Source: Stomoxys calcitrans (taxonomy: Eukaryota > Arthropoda > Insecta > Diptera > Muscidae). From it: a stretch of DNA of 64,000 bases. Each line of letters starts with the position of its first letter. Within the stretch, counting starts at the first letter, position 1. The notes under the pieces were generated by a model. It did no database searches and was not told the origin of the DNA. It saw only the letters and a program-made list of their open reading frames with translations. Position numbers and translations under genes: made by a program. This document shows, in pieces, positions 46,620 through 58,497 of the stretch. The stretch spans positions 156,899,441 through 156,963,440 of the forward strand of contig NC_081553.1 of the NCBI RefSeq assembly GCF_963082655.1, in the 5' to 3' direction.

Positions 46620-48271
46620 GTCTCAAGCCCATTGCTTTTGTTTCAAGAGCATTATCAAAAAGTGAGAAAAATTATAGTACACTTGAAAAAGAGGCGTTGG
46701 CGATTATGTTTTGTGTAACAAAACTCAAACAGTATTTACTTGGAAATACTTTTGTACTAAGAACGGACCATCGTCCGTTACTTGCAATTTTTGGTGCAAA
46801 TAAAGGTTTGCCTATGATGGCCTCAGCACGTATGCAACGCTGGGCACTGATTTTATCCGGTTTTAATTACACCGTTGAACATGTTAAGGGAGTGCAAAAT
46901 GAAGCTGATGCTATTTCTAGAATGCCCCAAAGAAATTTTGAGAGCAATAATATTGAATATTCCTATATAAATTTCATAGAAAATGAGGAAAATTTCAACT
47001 TGAATTTCAAGACTGTATCTCGTGAAACGAGACGTGACACTGTTTTGTCAAAAGTAGTAGAATGTATTGCAAGTGGAACCCTGCACAATTTAAAAGATGA
47101 TTTGTATACGCCATATCGTGAAAAAGATACACAACTTTCTGTCGAAAATGATTGCGTTCTGTGGGGATACAGAATCGTAATTCCAGAGAAACTGAGATCT
47201 GCAATCTTAACAGAATTACATCGTTCCCATTTGGGAATTGTAAAAACAAAGGCTTTGGCTAGATCGTATATATGGTGGCCTGGTCTTGATAAAGATATCG
47301 AAGATTTAATCAGGAATTGTATTCATTGTCAAAAATTGCAATCCAGCCCGGAAAAGAGCAGCCTAATTCCATGGGTGCCTGATGGTTCTGTGTGGAGCAG
47401 AATACACATTGATTATGCTGGCCCGATTAAAAATTTTCATTTCTTCATTATCATCGATGCTTTTTCAAAATTAGTCGAAGTATTTAAAACCAAAGATTTA
47501 ACAACTGCTTTTACAATTAGAAAGCTGAGAGAACTGTTCTCACGCTATGGTTTGGTTGACACGCTCGTTAGTGACAACGGACCACAGTTCACATCATATG
47601 AATTCAAGAATTTCTTGGCCTTAAATGGTATAAAACATGTCTTGACTCCTCCGGGACATCCGTCCACAAATGGTCAAGCAGAAAATTTTGTCAAAACTTT
47701 TAAAAAGTCTATTTTAGCAAATTTAGACCAAAACAAAGATGCCAATTTGGATCAAATATTATGTCGTTTCCTAATGGATTACAGAAACATGAAACATTGC
47801 ACAACAACTGAATCTCCAGCTATGCTGTTCTTTGGCAGGAAACTGAAAACCAGATTTAGTCTTCTAAAACCCCCAACAACAAAACAAAACATACTTAAGT
47901 CTCAAGACAACAACATAGTTCATCACAACGGTAATCGCAAAGAGATTTTTTGTGAAGGTGAAACTGTGTTAGTACGCGATTATCGAAATCCAAATAAACC
48001 TAGTTGGACTAAGGCAGTAATTCAACGGCAACTAGGTCCACAATCTTACTCCTGTGTTTTGTCTCACAACAACAACGTCATCAAACGTCATCTTGATCAA
48101 ATTCGTGGTCATAATCTAACACAACAACAACAGCCAATCGAGCAACCAACAACAACTAATAACAACAACACATCATCATCTGAACCTGTTCCTATGCAAA
48201 TGAATGAGGATGTTTCACTCACTAGAATGGAGCTCAGACCACGAGAGGGAGGTAGAGTTGTAAAGAAATAA
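46620..48271 (+). pseudogene. gag-pol, second part: RNase H, integrase
   Basis: Continues the frame of 41387-43796. RNase H: ALSKSEKNYSTLEKEALAI and LRTDHRPLLAIF. Integrase zinc finger: H-x3-H in LHRSHLG with CIHCQ. Catalytic core: HIDYAGP (D), VSDNGPQFTS (D) and GQAENFVKTFKK (E). It ends with an LGPQSYSCVL module, a QQQ/TTNNNN low-complexity tail and stop at 48271. The apparent ATG at 46574 lies in the inserted DNA and is not a real start. No stop lies within it. Confidence 0.92.
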
Positions 48272-48342
48272 CTCAATTACAATTTTCTATGTATTTTCAA
48301 ATAAATAAAATCATTTATTTATTATCAGCTTTAGGAGGAGCA

Positions 48343-48619
48343 TATAGAGTATTAATTGTTAAGTACCACTCTAATACACAATTATACATTGTACATAAAT
48401 CTTAACATTCTAACATCTTAACACTCTCTCTCATATCTGTTGTCATAAGTTGATGTATCTCATAGACACATACACACATACACCTGTTTATACATATATT
48501 TAGTACTAAGCTCTCATTAGTAGTTCTTGCAGCTTTGATTTGCAATAAAGAAAACGGTAAGCATTTGAATACTTACAAGGCCGCTTGTTTCTCTTAACAT
48601 GATAGTGTAATACACTACA
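48343..48619 (+). repeat. 3' LTR, 277 bp
   Basis: Same length as the 5' LTR with one visible difference. It is preceded by the purine-rich AGGAGGAGCA (48333-48342), the probable polypurine tract, and followed by the target duplicate GTTCC. Confidence 0.92.
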
Positions 48620-48624
48620 GTTCC

Positions 48625-49555
48625 ATTTACAGAAAGCGCAAAATACCTGGGTGTTTTGCTGGACAGGAAATTGAACTTCAAATCCAACATTTTGCAAAGG
48701 GCAAGAAGGGCTATTCTTGCCCTATACACCTGCCCTAAGACACCAATGGCAACAAATTGGGGTTTAGACCGCGTGTCATACATTAGGTATATAATGCAGT
48801 TGTCAGACCTATAATGCTACATGGTGTTGTGGTCTTGTGGACGGCGCTTCAAAAGTCCGCCTACTGCTCAATACTTAACCGGATCCAAAGGATGGTTGTT
48901 TGTGCATCACAGCCGCACTGAGCACGATGCACTGAATTTAACGCTACATCTTATGCCTCTGGACATTGTGGCTACCCAAATTGCAGCTACCACTGCCGTG
49001 AGGTTAAGGGAGCTTTCTCATTGGGCATGTGGCGGCTACGGACAGTATGTTATCCTTGATACAATATCCGATGCACTAGTCAGTGTGGATTGCACATTAC
49101 CTGAGCCGATTTTTGATAAAAATTACTGTACCACTATTCCTGATAGAACCGATTTTGACTACGATATCCCTGGCAACAGAAGTTACATAGACTTCTATAC
49201 TGATGGTTCCAAACTAAACGACCAGGTGGGCTTTAAACTCTAAAGATCTAGAACTGGTCATATCGAAAATGTTACCCGACCACTGCAGTGTGTATCAAGC
49301 AGAGATCCTTGCAATTAAGGAAGTTGTGGAATGGCTAAGATTTAATGTCATTACGACGACGACGATGACTATGTGGCCTAATCTAGACTTGGAGAGGTCT
49401 ACCGCTTTAATGTCATTGGCTAGAACACACGTCTCAGTCATATTGTCCGTCATGACAGGTCACTGTCTAATCGGAAAACATGCTGACAGACTGAAGGTTG
49501 CCAGCAACGACTTTTGCGGAAGGTCATCGAAGAAGAGACTATAGAACATTTATCC
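48625..49555 (+). pseudogene. LINE-B, 3' half of the copy split by the LTR element
   Basis: Resumes at FTESAKYLGVLLDRKLNFKSNI and continues through RRAILALYTCPKTP. The next region (48820-49110) has LTLHLMPLDIVATQIAATTAVRLRELS. RNase H begins with FYTDGSKLNDQVGF (49195) and VYQAEILAIKEVVEWL (49292), then a deletion jumps to LDLERSTALMSLARTHVSVI. It ends near 49555 at EETIEH and abuts LINE-C in the opposite orientation. Contains the empty site for the 106-bp element (about 49160). Confidence 0.85.
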
Positions 49556-51481
49556 GCCCCATGCCACTATGGACATACACCTAAGCCAGTAATCGACTTG
49601 TTGTGCGCTCTAAATACACAAAAAAAAGTAACCTCGAAAAAGGAATTCTAAGTAAGTTCTAACGTACTACTTACAAAATCCTTAATTGTTTACCATGTCA
49701 ATCCCCTAAGTTGGTTCATGTCTGTTATTGTGTCCCCACCTAAATGCCATTATCTGTTAGACGCGAAAACCGGGCAGTGACAAAGGAAATGCTCCAACGT
49801 CTCATCATCTTCCCCGCATGTCCAACACATGCTATCACTTGCCGCACCGATTTTATATAATTGAGCTCGTAGTCCTATGTGTCCCTTTATGATACCAATA
49901 GCTATACTGACCTCCATTTTACTTCCTTTCATTACTACCCTCGTCTTCTCAAGATCTGGATCCCCCCATAGGATTTTCGCCGTCCTACCGACCGTTTCGC
50001 TGTTCAACAATATTGCATGCGCATACGTCGCCCGCGCGCTTAACTCTGATTGAGTCGAGGCTTCGGGTTAACCAAGTTTATTGACGGCAGTCCTCTGGCC
50101 TTCACCGCCAAATCAACTGCGCTTTCATTCCCCCGTACTCCGTTATGGCTCCGCATCCAAACGATGCGGATTTTGCCATCCTCAGAGAGGGCGTTTATCT
50201 CCTTCTTACACTGCAAAACTGTTCATGACCTTGCCGCCCTAGTTGTTATTGCCCTTATGGCAATTTAACTGTCCGTAAAGATGTTCATACTCGACGTCCT
50301 CGCGTTAGCACCACACCACCTCAGGTATCCGATCTGAAACCTCTTCCCTTCCTTCCAGGTTTCCTATCGTCGACTCGGTTATACCGCGATGGTATGAGCT
50401 TCTCCCATCCTCAATCCATTCTCCCATCGCCTTAAGTCTCATCACCGAAGTGGCTTCCTAACACTTAATCTGTATGTCAATGAGTCGGATATCTAGAATA
50501 GTCCCCAGTCCCCTGGTGGGCGTGGTCCTCATCGCTCCGCCTATGCCAAGACAACATGTTCTATGTTACACTTTTTCTCCATAGCCGTCCACCAAACTAC
50601 TGAGGCGTAAGTGGACTATACTCGGCTTCAGGCCCCATTTCGAGCCTAGGCCCGTCTACATAGTGCCCATCATCTGTAAGCCTTCTCAGTACGCTTCTTA
50701 ATGTGACAATTCCAATTCAATTTTCTGCGCAAGATCACACCTTACATGGGTGATCTTGTCAGATATCGAAATCGTCTTATTGAGGAAACGTGGTGCGTTA
50801 AATTGGTCCACCTTCGTCTTCCTCGAGAACAGACATATTTCAGTCTTCTCTGGATCTAGCCCAGTCATATGCAAGACCCTTTCGACATAGCTGGTTCGGA
50901 TCCTTACCCCTCATAAGTATTATAACATCGTCGTAGCAGACGGGTTCAAATCCCTTCTCAGTCAGCATCCGTAATAGGTCATTTATGGTGGTCACCCATT
51001 GGAGTGGTGATACAATCCCTTGCTATGGCGTGCTCACTTATATTTATGTCATGGGACACACAATTTATCCACCTGTTCCTTAGCATATGGTTTATCCAGT
51101 CTCTAAGGACCGGGTCCACCCGGTACTGGTCTAACGATTGGATCAGTGTGTCGGTCCACACATTGTTAAAAGCCACCTCGATGTCAATGCATACCGCCTG
51201 TGTGTACGTTTTGGCATCGAAGGATTCTTCTATTTTATGAACAACCTCGTGCAGGGCAGTCTCCACTGACCTTCTCTTACCATAGGCATGCTGTTTGTAT
51301 TTGAGCAGTTCGCTGGATGTCTTATTCTTTATCATGGTGTCCACAATACGTTCCATGGTTTTGAGTAGAAAGGACGTAAGGCTTATGGGTCTGTAGGCCT
51401 TTGGTGTCGCATACTTGCCTTGCCGGGTATGGGTATAAACACTACCCATGCCTCCTGCCAGGCTTTCGGAGTATATGCAAG

Positions 51482-53129
51482 TCCTAGGCACGCTGTGAAA
51501 ATTTTGGCCAGACGAGGCACCAGATAGTCTGCCTCTTTCTGTAGTAACGCCAGAAATATTCCATTAGGTCCGGGTGACTTAAATGGGTATAAAGCTCCTC
51601 AAGGATTCCTTCACCATAAATTTCGTTATTATAAACCTTCGATCAACGTCATTTTTCCAAGATTTCGGTGTCTCCGTGAGTCCCGCCGTATCCTATGGAA
51701 AATGGGTTTTCATCAAAAGCCTCAACATGTCCTCCGTTGTCTCTGCTCTCACTCCCATGTCGTCTACTAAAGTTTCAGTTTGGACATGGGTTTTTGAGAG
51801 AACTTTTTTTATCTTGCCGGCTTCACTCACGCTATCGACCTGTTCGCAGAAAAGCTTCCAGGAGACACGCACTTGAGCCGTGTGTAATACACATCCCAAT
51901 AAACTTCCGCTTTTTTACAAAAATTTTACAATAATAATTTATCAGTTTAACTCACTTAACAAAAACTCGTTCAAGAGATGAAAACAATTGTATGGAAGTA
52001 TTTTCTTATATTTATAAATGTAATAAAAAAGATTATAAGATCCATCAAATTACTACGCCGGCATTTTAGCAGTGTTATGCTCTTCGGGAGATCTAATTCT
52101 TTTTCCAGCTTGCGTAGAAGTGCTTGGAATGTCAGTCCTATCTCTTCTAGTAACCTGCACTTTCGCCCGATTGCGCTGCCGGTACATACTCCTTTGTCTC
52201 CTTCGTCGTGCCCCCGATCGCTTTTCGGTCTGCTTGTGAGCTTATCAAAGCCATCGCTCACTTCTGCCGTCATTCCGATGCCCTTATTTCTCGTTTCGAC
52301 TTCGATGACTGTTTCATTGACAACGTCGTTGTCTGAATCCGATACGGAAAAACCACTTTTGCTTAAAAGCTGGGGTACAACTATGCATCCCTCTGGTAAA
52401 TTCGTCTCTTCCTCATTAATTAGTCTGACGACTAGTTGTGCGTTTGAAGCATTACTCTCTACTATAGGTGCCATGGCACCCACACATATAGGAGCGGAGG
52501 ACAACATGCTAAAGTCCGAAACCACCACCGCAGCTGTTAGGTCTTTGGAGTCCATTTCTAGCCTACTCCCAAAAGGCTTTAGAATTATTTCGTATTAGCT
52601 AGTACCTATTCCGAGGAGCGAAATAAAAACACGTCCGCTACACTCAAATATAATTGAGATAATATTTCAAAGAAATTTTTAAATACGAAATTTCCTAGGC
52701 ACGCTGTGAAAATTTTGGCCAGACAAGGCACCAGATAGTCTGCCTCTTTCTGTAGTAACGCCAGAAATATTCCATCAGGTCCGGGTGACTTAAATGGGTA
52801 TAAAGCTCCTCAAGGATTCCTTCACCATAAATTTCGTTATTATAAACCTTCGATCAACGTCATTTTTCCAAGATTTCGGTGTCTCCGTGAGTCCCGCCGT
52901 ATCCTATGGAAAATGGGTTTTCATCAAAAGCCTCAACATGTCCTCCGTTGTCTCTGCTCTCACTCCCATGTCGTCTACTAAAGTTTCAGTTTGGACATGG
53001 GTTTTTGAGAGAACTTTTTTTATCTTGCCGGCTTCACTCACGCTATCGACCTGTTCGCAGAAAAGCTTCCAGGAGGCACGCACTTGAGCCGTGTGTAATA
53101 CACATCCCAATAAACTTCCGCTTTTTTAC
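51482..53129. repeat. Duplicated LINE-C segments D1 (51482-51918 and 52693-53129)
   Basis: The two 437-bp copies have an offset of exactly 1211 and differ at only a few positions (GACGAGG/GACAAGG, CATTAGG/CATCAGG, GAGACACG/GAGGCACG). They encode the endonuclease-RT linker on the reverse strand. D2 (51918-52692) lies between them. Confidence 0.9.
51918..52692. repeat. Duplicated LINE-C segment D2 (second copy at 55381-56155)
   Basis: 775 bp repeated at an offset of 3463 with two visible differences (CTAGCC/CTATCC, TAGCTAG/TAGGTAG). It carries the ORF1 start and the LINE-C 5' UTR on the reverse strand. The left break falls inside the AT-rich insert of ORF1, so D2 was copied after that insert arrived. 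Confidence 0.9.
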
Positions 53130-53929
53130 CACGTGCTCTTTTAAAAAGTCTGCGGACCTCTTTCCCAATATTGTGAATCACCCAGGTCATCCAGGGTTTT
53201 TCTTGGGCTGATATCATTTTCCGATGAGGACAACTATCTTCGAAGGACCCCACAAGTGTAGTCGTAATCCTGTTGAAATTTTCGTCGATGTCTTCTATGT
53301 TTGGACAATCTAAATTATCTTGCCCAAGTCTTATTCTGAGTAGTCTTCTGAATTTGGGCCAGTTTGTTTTCAAGTTATTCCGGAAGCTTATCGGATTCGG
53401 CGCTGGCCTTGCTATTCTAAACCTAATGTAGCGACGTTCTGAGAAAGAATGCTCCATGGAGACCCTCCAATCCTGAAACTCATCGATTAGATTTTCTGAA
53501 CATATTGTCACATCTAAAACCTCCTCCCTAAACCTTTTAACAAAGATAGCGTCGTTACCAATATTAAATGTTTTTAGGTCGTTAGTATCCAAGAATTCTT
53601 CCAGCGCTTGACCCCGGTTATTAATGTTGGTACTACACCATGAAATATGATGAGATTTCGCATCGTACCCTATTAGTACCTCATTTCCAATCTGTTTTAC
53701 TTTCCTCACCAACCGTGGCAGCTCCGACGTAGGTGACGGTGTCGGAGAGTCGAAAGGCAGATAAAGTGATGCCAGGTATGCTCCAACCTCTCCCTGTCTC
53801 ATCACTGTTGCATTCTTAGTTGACACCTCTGGGAAAAATATATTATTCAAATTTTTTATGACAAATAAGTCCTCGGCCGAGTACCAGTGTTAGCATAGAT
53901 TAATTGGTTAGTTGGTCCTCCAGTAAATG

Positions 53930-54530
53930 GGCATCTTGGAAGTAGGTGATGATCTCATCGTCTGCTCCCTGTTCTTTAGACTGCATTGATTTTCCTGTCA
54001 CTGCACTGCCGGATGTCATCGTATTAGGTTTTGTGCCTATCCTAGTCTCATTGTAAAGTCGGTAATTGTTCCATCGTCGGGTCCCTGTTGGTAAGGCTGT
54101 CTTGAGTTTTCATTCCCTGTACTGCCTGATGTTTCAATACTAGGATCTTTGCCTATCTTAGTCTTTCAAATCTTAAGTAAATGGGCTTCTTGGGAGCAGG
54201 TGATGGTACCATAATCGCCTCCCTGTTCGTTAGCATTTGAGACTCCTGTCTCTGCGCTGCCTAATGTTTCTATATTAGGATCTTACCTATCCCAGTATTC
54301 CGAATCTTGAAGTCGGTGAAGGGTCTCTGTTTGCTAGGGTATGTTGGGTCTCTCGCCACTGCACTGCCTGATCTTTAAGTATTAGGATCTTTGCTTATCC
54401 TAGTCATTCCAATATTGAGAGAGGCCGTGATTGTCTCATATTCAGCCCCTGTTCGTTGCGCGGTATTGAGTCACCTGCCACTGCACGGCTTTATGTCTCA
54501 ATATGAGACATCCTAGTCTTCCCAATCTTG
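53930..54530 (-). repeat. Tandem repeats within LINE-C ORF1
   Basis: Five units of about 105-130 bp. Each has TTAGGATCTTTGCCTATCCTAG, TTCCAATCTTGA and CCCTGTTCGTTAG blocks. On the coding strand they translate to a repeated KIGKDPSIETSGS-type peptide followed by a D/E/T-rich part. The same units are at about 59400-59850 in copy 4. Confidence 0.7.
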
Positions 54531-54999
54531 TAAAAGACAGCGTTGCTCCCGTAGTTCGCCATGCCTGATGAAGACCGTCGTCTTTGTGAGCTGGGGGATA
54601 TCCATCTTTCTCACCAGGTGTAGCGTGGATACCTCTGCGGAGCTGTTTGACGGTATCAATACATTCCGCCGACATACTCGCAGCTCATCATTTGTAGGGG
54701 TCAACCCTCTACAGAGGATGCACAGCCGATATTGATGACTGCATAAGTCAGCTCATCTCAGTTGTGCTTCCTTGCCACTCTGGCTTAATAGGGCGGCTCC
54801 TTACCATTCTCAGTGACCATCTTCCCCTTCCGTGATGGCTGTGGGCTCCGTTTGGAAGTCACAGTCCTCCATGAAGACCAGGTGCCGTGCCACAATCCTT
54901 CGTTCCTGGTCCGACTTTGTCTACCTCCGCAAGACGATGTCCGGAGTATCCGTTGCGGGATGGCTGGCTTGGATGACTTGAAAGCGGAGAGCTCTTTTA

Positions 55000-55525
55000 A
55001 TTTTTTTTTTTAATTTTTAATTTAATTTGCTCATTTATTAGTCAAGTCGTTAGACCATATATGACTAAAACACTACAAAATTAACAATTTATTAAAGTTT
55101 TCTTAAAAATAAATCAGGAATTAAATACTACTCAAAAATAGTTAATCACATAAATTTAACTAATATTACCAAAAATAATTTATAGTATATATAATAAAAG
55201 TTACCATTAAAACTTCTCTTAAAAAATAAATAAGGAATTAAATACTACTCAAAAGCAGTTAATCTTCAACATTAAAAAACATTATCAATAATAATTAATA
55301 ATAAAAATAATAAGAAGTTAACATTACTTCAACATTTAAAATTTTATAAAAAAATTTTTAAAAATAAACTTCTGAATTTGCAAAAATTTTACAATAATAA
55401 TTTATCAGTTTAACTCACTTAACAAAAACTCGTTCAAGAGATGAAAACAATTGTATGGAAGTATTTTCTTATATTTATAAATGTAATAAAAAAGATTATA
55501 AGATCCATCAAATTACTACGCCGGC
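55000..55525. other. AT-rich insertion within LINE-C ORF1
   Basis: In LINE-C copy 4 the flanking ORF1 text is continuous (GAGAGCTCTTTTTC..TTTTAGCAGTG, about 60580-60615). Here it is separated by about 520 bp rich in poly-T, TTAAT and AAATA. No TIRs or coding capacity are recognised. Confidence 0.6.
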
Positions 55526-56440
55526 ATTTTAGCAGTGTTATGCTCTTCGGGAGATCTAATTCTTTTTCCAGCTTGCGTAGAAGTGCTTGGAATGTCAGTC
55601 CTATCTCTTCTAGTAACCTGCACTTTCGCCCGATTGCGCTGCCGGTACATACTCCTTTGTCTCCTTCGTCGTGCCCCCGATCGCTTTTCGGTCTGCTTGT
55701 GAGCTTATCAAAGCCATCGCTCACTTCTGCCGTCATTCCGATGCCCTTATTTCTCGTTTCGACTTCGATGACTGTTTCATTGACAACGTCGTTGTCTGAA
55801 TCCGATACGGAAAAACCACTTTTGCTTAAAAGCTGGGGTACAACTATGCATCCCTCTGGTAAATTCGTCTCTTCCTCATTAATTAGTCTGACGACTAGTT
55901 GTGCGTTTGAAGCATTACTCTCTACTATAGGTGCCATGGCACCCACACATATAGGAGCGGAGGACAACATGCTAAAGTCCGAAACCACCACCGCAGCTGT
56001 TAGGTCTTTGGAGTCCATTTCTATCCTACTCCCAAAAGGCTTTAGAATTATTTCGTATTAGGTAGTACCTATTCCGAGGAGCGAAATAAAAACACGTCCG
56101 CTACACTCAAATATAATTGAGATAATATTTCAAAGAAATTTTTAAATACGAAATTTTATTAATATTTTTCTAAAGACAAACTTTCAATGCGATTTTTAGT
56201 GCGATATTTTCTAAAGATAAAATTTTAATGAAATTTTTTACGGCAATATTCAAATTAAATTTTTTTTCAAGACAATAATTTAATAAAATTTTTCCCTAAG
56301 ACAAAATTTTTATAAATTTTTTTCTTAAGACAATACTTAAAAAGAAAAATTTTACTTATTTTTTTAAATTTCAATGACATTTTTGTGCAACAATTATTGA
56401 AAGTTTCTTTACATACAACACATCAATAACATATTGGCAA

Positions 56441-56910
56441 ACTGTAGATTACAGGGCGCACCTCCGATTTCGCTGAAATTTTGTTTGTAGATATGGGTTG
56501 ATCCCAGGAACACGAATCCAATATCCGTTTTTTTTAATGTTTTTTTTTTATGGCTTTTTTTATTTTATATATATTTTTTTGCATATTTATAGTCATCTAC
56601 TCCTTCGTACCTTTTTATTGATACCACTATTACCTATGTGATCTGGATTAAAACTTCTCAAGACCCCCAAGGTCATTCCCGGTACCAATTTTTAAACGTG
56701 TTTTCGAATAATCTACTCGGCAATACCTATTATTATTAGATACCCTTATTGACTAGGTTGGACCACTTCCCCCCAAGGGGGGTTTTCAGCCCCCAGGCCC
56801 AGCAGACTGTGTCCCAAAAACGAACTTCAGATTCGTGTTCCTGGGGTCAAACTTAGAAGATGCAAAGAAATAAAAAAAAATCGACAGTGCGCCCTATAAA
56901 CTGCAGTTTT
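56441..56910. mobile_element. Inverted-repeat (MITE-like) element, about 95-bp arms
   Basis: Left arm: AACTGTAGATTACAGGGCGCACC, read here as AACTGTAGATTACAGG then GCGCACC, and CCCAGGAACACGAATCCAA. The right arm is its reverse complement with differences: CAGATTCGTGTTCCTGGG, GTGCGCCCTATAAACTGC and AGTT (to 56910). The middle contains CCCCCAAGGGGGG. A lone related arm is near 57685-57715. The surrounding 56161-56440 and 56911-58119 show only AT-rich DNA and one CAGCAAA-type block (57465). Confidence 0.65.
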
Positions 56911-58119
56911 CGAAACATTTTCTCTACAAAAATATTTCGATAAAAGTTTCTCTAAGAAAAATTGTCCTGAAATTTTGACTGTTTCATTTTTTAATTTTGC
57001 TGTTTTTCAATTCAAGCTCGCGGTCTACCTTTCTTTCTATGGTACCACAATGGCCCAAATTGACCTCCGAGTTGGCAACCAACTCAACCTAACCTAAAAA
57101 GAAAGGAAAAAAATATCAGGAAAAAAATTTTCAAATGATTGAAATTTTCAATTAGAATATTAATTGATTTTATATTTTTTTTAATTGAATCTGTTTAAAA
57201 ACTACATCTTTTCAATTATTCAATAACGGCCTACATAAATGACTTTTTTCTTTTTGTCACTCGATTCATTCACCAAATTCATTGGAAATAGTTGAATTTA
57301 TAAAACTGTTTTTATTGATTTAGCGAACGAATCAAGTGACGAAAATAAATTTTAGTGGTCTAAAGCAGTAAGTTCTCTCCACCATTTTTTTATTGGATCG
57401 AAAACTTTTTTAGACCCAAAAGTTTAAAGTTTATAATTTAATATAATATAATAGACAGTGTTTGCTGATATCAGCAGATAATTCATAAAGTTACTGTAAA
57501 AAATATGTTATTTACTATCAGTCTATGTCGGTAGCTAGACCTAAACCCGCCTAGCTACTCTTTCTTTTTATAATTCGGGAAACAATATTTTCCGCTGCAA
57601 TTTTGGAAAACGCCAAACATTTACCTGGAATTCGTGCTCCAGGAGTTTTACATATGTGAAGCATATTGCATCGAAATCGTGGGTGCGCCTTATAAAGCGC
57701 GCTTTCCGCAAAAATGTTAATACAACATTTGCATATTTTTAAATAAATTTTGAATGATCCAGTTAAAAATTAAATTGTATATTTCGGAAATTCCCATCAT
57801 TTTTTTAATTGAATCAAATAAAAAATTATTTGGAAATTTCAAAAATGTTCAATAATTTTTTAATTGAATATGGAATATTTTTAAATTAATTTTTTTTTTT
57901 TCAATTCCCTTTTTCAAAAACAGTTATTGATATTATCATTTTCATGATTGGAGTTTCAATTAAAAAATGAATTAGATCAATTAATTTTGTGAGCCAAGCC
58001 AAATTTTAGGGATTAAGTCCTAATAAATGTAAGATTCATCGCAATAGTTTTACGTTCATGGAAACTGAATTTTGGCAAAAATGTATTTTTCGTCCATTAT
58101 GCTGGATACGACGAATACT

Positions 58120-58497
58120 ATGTAACCGTGAGGAATAGCGAAACAGTTGGGGAGATCCGCATTGTGAGAAGACGAGGCTGTTACTGACAGGAAGTAAGAA
58201 GGAGGTCACTATAGCTTTCGGTATCATAACGGGGCACATAGTACTAGGAACTCACTTATCAGTGCGACAATTGAAATCATGTGTAGGGCATGCGAGCAAG
58301 ATTATGAAACGTTGGAGCATTTGCCCTCTTTCGCGGCTAACAGGGGAGTTCAATACCACACGTGAACCAACTTAGGGCGGGCATGGAAAACAATTAAGGA
58401 TTTTGATTTCCTAACTTAGATTTTCTTTTTTGAGGTTACTTTTTAAGTATTTTGAGCGCACATCAAGCCATTTACTGGCTTAGGTGTATGTCCATGG
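58120..58497 (+). pseudogene. LINE-C 3'-end fragment, forward
   Basis: Encodes the C-terminal text (RRGCYWQEVRRRSL.. in decayed frames; CRACEQDYETLEHLP, then AANRGVQYHT). It then has the 3' UTR to GGCTTAGGTGTATGTCCATGG. The orientation is opposite to the adjacent 58498-60960 piece and the two meet head to head at 58497. Confidence 0.7.

Larger units (their letters stand above)
40975..48619 (+). mobile_element. Ty3/gypsy (Mag-like) LTR retrotransposon, itself split by a 2.8-kb insert
   Basis: Two 277-bp LTRs (40975-41251 and 48343-48619), a 5-bp target duplication GTTCC (40970-40974 and 48620-48624), and one gag-pol frame without env. Without the insert at 43797-46615 and its duplicated 4 bp the element is about 4.82 kb. 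The host site is a LINE-B RT gene. The RT/protease style (DTGAPCTLLP, YQDD) and single frame fit the Mag branch; this is from family memory. Confidence 0.9.
49556..56160 (-). pseudogene. LINE-C copy 3, long but rearranged
   Basis: Reverse strand, from 5': 5' UTR (to 56160), ORF1 start MDSKDLTAAVVVSDF (56018), an AT-rich insertion (about 55000-55525), ORF1 repeats (53930-54530), and endonuclease (LIGYDAKSHHISWCSTNINNRGQAL, about 53600-53690; linker LGQDNLDCPNIEDIDENFNRI). RT: YRPISLTSFLLKTMER (51390), AVCIDIEVAFNNVWTDTL (51170), then a damaged palm. Post-RT, RNase H and C-terminus lead to 49556, where YTDGSK and the PGHNG region are largely deleted. A 437-bp and a 775-bp segment occur twice (see separate entries). 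Several stops; inactive. Confidence 0.85.

Noticed and set aside
40975..48619. An env gene that would make the LTR element an endogenous retrovirus
   Set aside because: The frame after integrase ends 71 bases before the 3' LTR; there is no room and no env-like frame.
51978..52598. Forward frame of 206 codons, repeated at 55441-56061
   Set aside because: Antisense to the LINE-C ORF1 start; the reverse frame (MDSKDLTAAV..) matches the LINE-B ORF1 start and is the real one.
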